Shown: piece after piece, positions 33,518 to 39,189 of the stretch
Position numbering within the stretch: position 1 is the stretch's first letter
Layout of the letters: every line of letters starts with the position of its first letter
Source of the DNA: Gnetum montanum
Taxonomy: Eukaryota; Streptophyta; Gnetopsida; Gnetales; Gnetaceae
Length of the DNA stretch: 39,189 nt
Reading direction: 5' to 3'
Assembly: GCA_015680685.1 (NCBI GenBank)
Contig: MNCI01037719.1
Location: 3,893 to 43,081 of the forward strand
Position numbers and translations under genes: made by a program
The notes under the pieces: model-generated
The model's input: the letters and a program-made list of their open reading frames with translations, nothing else
Told to the model about the DNA's origin: nothing
The model's database searches: none

Positions 33518-35450
33518 ATGTCTTCTTCACATAAGATCAATAATGCATCACATCATGAGAACACTAGTAGGAGAAATGACAGGTTTCATATTGAAGAGAA
33601 TTAAAGTGAACTAGCAAGGATCTCATATGTTTATATTGACCTTTATTATATTCAAGGACTACATTCAACTGTTGGAGATAATTCTAGAATGGATGGATTA
33701 AGTTATAGAACAAAAAGGGCCTCAAGGCCTAGGGCCTTCCCAAAACCTAGAAGAGATAAATCAAGGGACCATAGTGGGAGATATAAGAGCCATGGTGATT
33801 CTCCCAATTTACCATCGTTCTCTTCCTCTTCAATGTCTAGTTTTGATAAAGATGAAGATAGGTATAAAGATAGAGCTCCACTAAGGGATCAAGATGGAGA
33901 TAGAAATAGAATGCAAAGGCATGATGAAAGACATCAAAGTAAGCATCGAAAAGGTCATGACTATCAGACAAATAGAAATAGAGATTATCACCATGACATG
34001 TTTTATGACGATGAACCCTTGTTGGCTACTAGAACCATGATACAAATCATGGAGGTAGTTAGAATACCTCATTGGCATCAAAGGGAAAGCCACATCAAAT
34101 GGCTTGACATGAATAACATTCCTAAATTTAAGGGAAGCTATAATTCTAATTCCCTACATCATTTACAAAACTTCCATGATACCTACACCTTATAAAATAT
34201 TGAAAGTAGGTGGAAAAAGCTTAAGCTCTTTCCTAGGATACTAATAGAATAAGCTAATAGTTGGTATAGATTGTTGGAACTAGATTCAATCCACATGTGA
34301 TCCATAATGATTGAGCTCTTCAATGAAAAATACCAAACCTATGAAAGAGTGTCCAATCTAAGAAAACAAATCCAAGGGTGGAAGTAAGAAAATTGTGAAT
34401 CCTTGGATGTAGTCTTGGATAGATACTATTCTCTGTTACATAAATGTCTAGGCCATGGTTGTTCTTAAAAATAGTAGCTTCTTCACATCATAAATGGGCT
34501 TCGTAAAAAAATGCAAGAGACCCTTGGGATCTATGCCCAAGCACAATTATCAGAGTTGAGAGCCCATCAAATACAATGACCAATTGAACAAGAGGTAAAA
34601 TAAGAAGAAAAGTTATGTACAAGGAAGAGTATAGAGGAGTATAACTAGGATCCAACTCTTCACAAAAAACAGATCCATATTTATGATCAAGAAAAAGAAA
34701 AATCTCTTGATGAGGTGATTTCACATAAAACCTTGCCAATATAAAAGTCTATCGCTGAGATTGAAGAAAGGGTAGATAAGATCTGGGAGTTGATGAATGA
34801 AAAAGTTACAACCAACTTGAAAATCATAGAGGAGAAGGTAAAGAAAAAAGGATTAAGTGATTAAAACAAAAAGAGGAAAAAGAACAAGGAAATAGGTAAG
34901 GATACTTATCAGCAAAAAGGAAAATTAGCTGTAGTAGAAGAGGTTATAGACTCAAATATAGAGGAGAAGGATGGATGTGACATCTGTCAATATGAACATC
35001 CAAAGGGCTATTGCCCAATTATGTTACATCTACAAGAGTTTGGGGCTTTTTCTTTGAATCCCAAGTTCATAGAAAAGAAAATTCCTAGGAGATCATCTTA
35101 ATCACAAGGTAATTATAGGTAGTCCTACAATGAACATTACTATCCTAGTGGGACTTCTTATCAACCTCAAAACTACTATCAACTGCATTGGCAAAACTCA
35201 CAATCATGGGAGATGTCATCAACAACCCAACAATACCCTTATTTCCCACCAAATCCTTATGGATACTATGTTCAACAACCTATTTCTCCAAATGGTTCTA
35301 CTTCCTCTACCTCAAATCACTACTACTACTCTCCTGAATATCATCAACCCACAACATCTCATGTGGGATCATCATCTCATACCTCTTATTTGTCACATCC
35401 TCAACAATCTCATAATTTCATACAACATATGTCACCACCAATAATGTAGG
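33518..35450 (+). pseudogene. gag: Gag remnant of element 5
   Basis: ATG at 33518 opens MSSSHKINNASHH, as in element 4. The longest open stretch (33689-34195) has an Arg/Asp/His-rich, SR-like run, a Ser cluster (FSSSSMSSFDK), DEPLLATRTM and the start of the gag core. The core continues past a stop (about 34200-34340; KLKLFPRIL, LFNEKYQTY). EEYN-DP lies near 34640, a KIWELMNEKV segment near 34780 and a zinc-knuckle-like CDICQYEHPKGYC at about 34978-35016. The Tyr/Pro/Ser/Gln-rich tail runs 35213-35449. Several stops break the frame. In a non-autonomous element an intact gag could still have assembled particles with pol supplied from elsewhere. Confidence 0.8.
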
Positions 35451-35645
35451 AAGGATTAACATCACAATATCAATAGAAGAATTCCCCTTGTGTTGTGCAT
35501 ACAAGTAAATGATCATGTTAGAAGATCTCAACAAAAGTCTCAGAAACATTTTTTTTCTTTAGGATAGTTCCCACACATGTGAATAAAACTAGTAGACCTA
35601 CTAGCACAAGGACAATTTGGTGCAACCCCCATCCTTACAAAAATA

Positions 35646-36320
35646 ATGTCTCCTAATCCTATACAAAAGCCAACAACTATTACCACTCCAACAAAAACCA
35701 TAAAATATGAACCTAACATTGTGGAGAGACAAAAAAATCCATGCATTACTAATAATGATAAAGGATGTAGTTATGGGTCGAAAGTTCAAAGTGTTAACAC
35801 AATTCCTATACTAATCCACAACAAACTTAAGGAACAAGTGTGTGTGCAAGACCAAGTTTACATAATAGCCACTAAATCAAAAGACACCCAATGGCTCAAA
35901 AATGAGAATACAAAATTATTTAAAAATGCATGGAGACATCCAACCCACTTATTAGTTCTCATCCTAAGAAAATGAACTGAATACAAAACTTAGAGAAGAA
36001 CATATTACACTTTGACTATACACCAAAAGAAAATGTTAAACAAGGAGACACAAGAACTAAAATAGAAAATAAACAAAAAAACATGTCCAGACCCCTTAAA
36101 AAAGAAAACACCTTCTAGTCTAACTAAATATATGTCTCCAAATGATCAAAACGTGATTATCATCAATGCTAAATGTGCTACCAAGCAAAAAATTAAATCA
36201 TTAAAGATGCTAAATGGAAAAATTATGGTGCATAACCAAAGAAATGTGTGGTCCATTTTCCAAATGATCATCCATGAGTTTAGTTGTGGGGGAGATGATC
36301 CATCTTGCATGAAGAACTAA
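35646..36320 (+). pseudogene. Protease-less linker and RT-preamble relic of element 5
   Basis: The first frame (35646-35975) has VERQKNPCI and IATKSKDTQWL, matching the positions just after protease and before RT in element 4. No D-S/T-G precedes it. The second (36132-36320) has VIIINAKCATKQKIKSLKML, matching the LVIINVRRASKQKERLLKV preamble of element 4 RT, then goes straight into the PPT (FSCGGDDP encoded by the tract). So protease, and everything from the RT core to integrase, are absent. Confidence 0.7.
36286..36300 (+). promoter_or_regulatory. Polypurine tract, element 5
   Basis: TGTGGGGGAGATGATC, the plus-strand counterpart of the tracts at 24096 and 19791. Confidence 0.55.
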
Positions 36321-37207
36321 TAAGTGCATTTTCACCTTTTTGTTTTACAATTTTTTATCCTTTTTCTATTTCTTCATATGTTTTTCATTTTTTGTTATTT
36401 ATCTTTTCTTTATAATTTTATCTTTTATGTTATCAATCGTGATGTAGAAGTCAACACCATGTGTTGGGATTTTGTCTTATGCTATCAAGATGATTGGGTA
36501 AAAATTGTATAACATAGTAAGACCACATCATCCATCCCTCCAGTCCTATAAATAAGAGGTCTTTATCATGAAAGAAATATGGTTCTTCTCACATATAACT
36601 AAAATTAATTCATGATCATTATGCTTAGAAGAAAGGGGGAAAGACTAAGTGGGAATGGAAAAGGGTGTGACCTCAAGGGGATTTGCTGGATTCTCTTCTT
36701 AACTTTCTTCTTATGGTCTATAACTTCTCATGGAATGTACCATCACTCCTATTGTTGACCAATAAATAAGAGGCATGTCTTTGCATGGTATGGTTTTCAT
36801 TGGAAAAAAATGAAGAGAGAGAGAGAAAGAAAGAAAAAGAGAAAAGAAAAAGAGAGAAAAAAAATAATGGGAATTCAAAACACATCCCTTAGACATAGTA
36901 ATGGGCTATAAGCACTGGTTATGGGGCTAGAAAGGCATGTTACCCATGCCTAAAGGCACCCCTCTAACTAATGCCCTTTCCTCCTTCCTTCTTCTCTTTT
37001 CTTCTCTTTTTGGAGTAATGTTTGTTCTCTATGGTTGTTATGGACTCATGATGGTAGGAAATAAGGGGCACATCAATGTGAGGCAACTATTAATGGTATG
37101 GACTTGGTCTAAAACTTGGACAAATAGGTATGATGATCATCTTAATCACAATTGACACAAAGAACCTATTGCAAACCTAGTTAAGTATCTTACATTCTAA
37201 GCTTTAT
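36301..37207 (+). other. Conserved 3' non-coding block, copy D
   Basis: Landmarks are a T-rich stretch (36330-36430), AAAGGGTGTGACCTCAAGGGG (36661 on), TGGTTTTCATTGGAAAA (near 36790), a GGCATGTTACCCATGCC hairpin-like motif (near 36932) and CTCTAACTAATGCCCTTTCC (near 36962). The last 128 bp are the left arm of the palindrome. Confidence 0.65.
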
Positions 37208-37379
37208 AATTCCTTCTCATCCCATTATTCACCTCACTACTACATGCAATNATAAAGCTTAGAATGTAAGATACTTAACTAGGTTTGCAATAGGTTCTTT
37301 GTGTCAATTGTGATTAAGATGATCATCATACCTATTTGTCCAAGTTTTAGACCAAGTCCATACCATTAATAGTTGCCTC
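37080..37379. repeat. 128-bp perfect inverted repeat
   Basis: The left arm 37080-37207 and right arm 37252-37379 are exact reverse complements over 128 bp, separated by 44 bp. Single N bases sit at 37251 and 37380, exactly at the inner and outer ends of the right arm. The left arm belongs to the 3' block of element 5. Perfect identity amid heavily decayed DNA, plus Ns at both edges, suggests an assembly or read fold-back artefact. A recent inverted duplication is the alternative. Confidence 0.9.
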
Positions 37380-37380
37380 N

Positions 37381-37735
37381 CACCTTGAAGTCTACCATGT
37401 TGATTAAGACAAGCTTTTGCTAATTGGTTCACATCCACAAAGGCATGGTTGAATGTCCCAAAATCTTAGAGGCCTTGTCCGACTTGCAACCTTGAACCAA
37501 CCAATCCACAAAGGTCGTAGAGCCTCCTTCCAAGGACCATGTTGTCCATATGCAAAAATCTTACCATTCCATGGGATTTCATTCCTTGTTGGCATTCGGA
37601 CAAAAACAAAACCTTAAAATATCATTTAAAAAAAGGCCTATCCATGGGAGTATGCTATACAATAAACTAGAGCACAAAAGCACACAAAATCAAGGAAGTT
37701 AAGGGTTGTGGCACTGAGGGGACATCGATAGGAGG
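37381..37735. other. Unassigned stretch upstream of PP2C remnant
   Basis: No coding frame or repeat recognised. It could be intron sequence of the PP2C gene or an old insertion. It contains two similar CCACAAAGG-beginning stretches (37435, 37505). Confidence 0.4.
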
Positions 37736-38200
37736 AACCTGGTTTTCTCGGAATCACTGGAACCATCTATACATGTGAGGGAGCTTAGACCTCAGGATAG
37801 ATTTCTTATATTCACATCAGATGGCTTATGGGAGAAACTTTCAGATGATCAGGCAGTTGACATTGTGCACAATAATCCATGAACGGGTATCGCAAAAACG
37901 TTGGTTAGAGCTGCTCTTGAACGTGCAGCAAGGAAGTGGGAAATGAGATATTCAGACCTTAGAGAGATTGAGAAAGGCATTCGACGCCATTTCCATGATG
38001 ACATTACAGTAATTGTGATTTACTTGGACCATCATTCAAAATTATCTGGGAAGAATAACCATGGTTTGAATTGCATTTCTGTTCCTTTGGACATATATTC
38101 CTTAGAGCTGAGGGTGGAAGGAAACATTTTGAAATTGCCTACGGAGAAGCTAGATATGATGGCTTCCTCTCTTCAAATATTTTCGCTGGAATTTTTTTGA
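37736..38200 (+). pseudogene. Protein phosphatase 2C (plant clade D type), C-terminal remnant
   Basis: One plus-strand frame reads [20 protein letters not shown] then [20 protein letters not shown], a TGA stop (37880), and after the stop [20 protein letters not shown] and [20 protein letters not shown]. These are the last conserved blocks of plant PP2C Ser/Thr phosphatases, and the [12 protein letters not shown] block carries a metal-binding Asp. Clade D members (regulators of plasma-membrane H+-ATPase in Arabidopsis) have an Arg where the stop lies, so a CGA to TGA change is likely. The frame closes at 38200. About two thirds of a normal protein of roughly 380 residues, with the other metal ligands, is missing upstream. 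It may be a broken gene or a gene whose earlier exons lie elsewhere. Confidence 0.85.
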
Positions 38201-38299
38201 AACCCTCTCTGCAACCTTGTTCAATGCAATAACAGTTACAGGGAAATGCAAATCCACTGCCTGCAAACCCTTAAAACCCTTGCTGATGGGCACCTGCAG

Positions 38300-38570
38300 T
38301 GAAAATCATCTTGCTGCCGCCGCCATCACTACAACGGCCATGAGCGCCACTACGGGAGTTGTTCTGGTCTTTGCCGTTGCCGTCTTCGTGTGCATCAGTC
38401 TGAGCACCGTCTTGCGCACGAGCCGTTGCACCGCGAGCACCAGTGCGAGCGCCTGCGCGTGCTCCAGAAACAGCAGGACAGATGGCGAGCGACGGGCGGA
38501 TGAGACAGCGGCCGCGACACGTGGATGGAGGACGAGATCTACACTGCGGCCAGGAGTGAAGACAAGGAGA
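38300..38570. other. GC-rich, CpG-dense island
   Basis: Sharply richer in G+C and CpG than anything else in the window. It includes a G-box core CACGTG (38518-38523). A plus-strand frame from 38340 encodes MSATTG followed by a hydrophobic run VVLVFAVAVFVCISL that could be a membrane helix. A second frame downstream reads EHQCERLRVLQKQQDRW. Neither is recognised. It could be the promoter or 5' exon of a nearby gene, or a decayed small membrane-protein gene. Confidence 0.45.
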
Positions 38571-38593
38571 TAATCCTTTCTGCGTTTTTTTTC

Positions 38594-39056
38594 TGCTGAG
38601 GCTTATGAACCGAATGCATATGTGGTACAACATGGCAGGGCCTTATTTTACGGTGGCAGGCAGGAAGTAAATTATGGGATCATGTTCCGAATAACTCCGT
38701 TGATTCCAAAGTTCTTTACCCTACCTTCCGATTTTCTTCAAATAAGGATGTCTTATGTGCAGATAATTTATTCCATCCATTATCCTACGAAGGCACCGTT
38801 GATTTGGATAAAATAGATGATCCTATTGATGCAAAGTAATCTGGGAGAATTGATATACCGATTAATTGAAACTTCATTCCACACAAAAACCAGAAATACT
38901 AATGGAGATCTTGATTTGATTGAAAATTTGGGAATTGAAAGTTCTTGTAATAAAAATTTTGAAGGAGATCAAGATTTGGAAAGAACTATAAAGAGTGATG
39001 TGACAGAGCTTAATCATATAGAAGATTTCACCTATAAATATTTAAACCTATGGTAA
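38594..39056 (+). pseudogene. Unrecognised gene remnant with acidic C-terminus
   Basis: Three collinear plus-strand frames look coding. 38596-38700 gives AYEPNAYVVQHGRALFYGG; a shifted frame 38690-38838 gives SVDSKVLYPTFRFSSNKDVL and YEGTVDLDKIDDPIDAK before TAA; a third, ending with TAA at 39056, gives DLIENLGIESSCNKNFEGDQ and FTYKYLNLW. Composition is acidic and not retrotransposon-like. I do not recognise the family. Frameshifts suggest a pseudogene, or exons with unrecognised splice sites. Confidence 0.4.
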
Positions 39057-39138
39057 ATATAGGCACTAGATACTTGGCTTCATTTTATATTTCTTGTAAA
39101 TGTTGTAATTTCATGACAATTGTAGCCTTTCAATTGAA

Positions 39139-39158
39139 GTGGTGGTTATAACCACCAC
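39139..39158. repeat. 20-bp perfect palindrome
   Basis: GTGGTGGTTATAACCACCAC reads the same on both strands. It is preceded by a second palindrome, TTCAATTGAA (39129-39138), directly abutting it. Confidence 0.9.
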
Positions 39159-39189
39159 CAAGGCCACTTGTCAACTATAGCCTTTTTGT

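Larger units (their letters stand above)
32350..37207 (+). mobile_element. Element 5: non-autonomous gag-only element, copy D
   Basis: A plus-strand unit: 5' LTR (about 32350-33385), PBS (33387-33403), gag (33518-35450), linker ORF (35646-35975), short RT-preamble relic (36132-36320), PPT (36286-36300) and the conserved 3' non-coding block. It lacks protease, RT core, RNase H and integrase. Unlike copy C it keeps a remnant of the RT preamble, so the two copies share absence of the protease but may differ at the downstream deletion end. No 3' LTR is seen: the 3' block runs into the palindrome at 37080-37379. Confidence 0.7.

Noticed and set aside
33689-33990. Possible SR-type splicing factor from the Arg/Ser/Asp-rich run
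   Set aside because: The run is followed by the gag core and the start matches gag of element 4, so it is the Gag N-terminus.
36711-36896. A Phe/Ser-rich minus-strand frame that could suggest a membrane peptide
   Set aside because: It is the complement of a GA-rich low-complexity tract within the 3' non-coding block.
37080-37379. Terminal inverted repeats of a DNA transposon or MITE
   Set aside because: The left arm is clearly the end of element 5's 3' block, and no target duplication or independent element lies between the arms.
1-39189. CRISPR arrays, tRNA or rRNA genes
   Set aside because: No regularly spaced identical repeats with unique spacers, cloverleaf signatures or rRNA-like segments were seen; the short-period arrays lie inside LTR U3 regions.

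Overview
The window looks like intergenic DNA from a large, retrotransposon-rich plant genome, probably a seed plant. It is AT-rich. Nearly all recognisable coding sequence is decayed Ty3/Gypsy gag-pol. There is also a fragment of an RTE-type LINE and, at the right end, a broken plant-type PP2C gene. No intact cellular gene, rRNA, tRNA or CRISPR array was found. The species cannot be named from this sequence.

Layout, left to right. 1-191 is the 3' tip of a plus-strand LTR (element 0), apparently inserted in the gag of a minus-strand element (element 1: gag 192-1150, PBS, 5' LTR 1174-2053). That LTR abuts the 3' end of element 2 (minus; pol about 2100-5900, gag 5930-7760). An LTR lacking its U5 tip (7761-8600) serves as 3' LTR of element 3 (minus). 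Element 3 has an extra third ORF (8845-11163), a spacer, a conserved 3' non-coding block, pol (13290-16930) and a truncated gag (to 18550). Next come a plus-strand LTR fragment with a palindromic GATATC array (18552-18848) and a gag-only minus element, copy C (18850-21210). Element 4 (21511-31234, minus) is structurally complete: two LTRs, PBS, gag, pol, PPTs and a TTCAT target-site duplication. It split the endonuclease domain of a LINE (21211-21510 and 31235-31700). Element 5, copy D (about 32350-37207, plus), is a second gag-only element. It ends in a 128-bp perfect inverted repeat flanked by ambiguous bases. A PP2C remnant (37736-38200), a GC-rich island and an unrecognised gene remnant close the window.

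How the parts relate. All LTRs here share TGATGAG...CTCATCA ends, a degraded tRNA-Asp-type PBS and a gag with an unusual C-X2-C-X3-H-X3/4-C motif, so they form one lineage of non-chromodomain (Athila-like) Gypsy elements. Copies C and D lack protease, RT, RNase H and integrase but keep gag, LTR- or PBS-type signals where preserved, and the long 3' non-coding block of the autonomous copies. They look like a non-autonomous branch that would depend on relatives of elements 3 and 4.

The points most worth a second look are four: the gag-only branch; the third ORF of element 3; a short-period repeat array (often 14 bp) lying about 17-23 bp upstream of the TATA box in each LTR examined, with a motif that changes between sub-lineages; and the 128-bp palindrome, which may be an assembly artefact.
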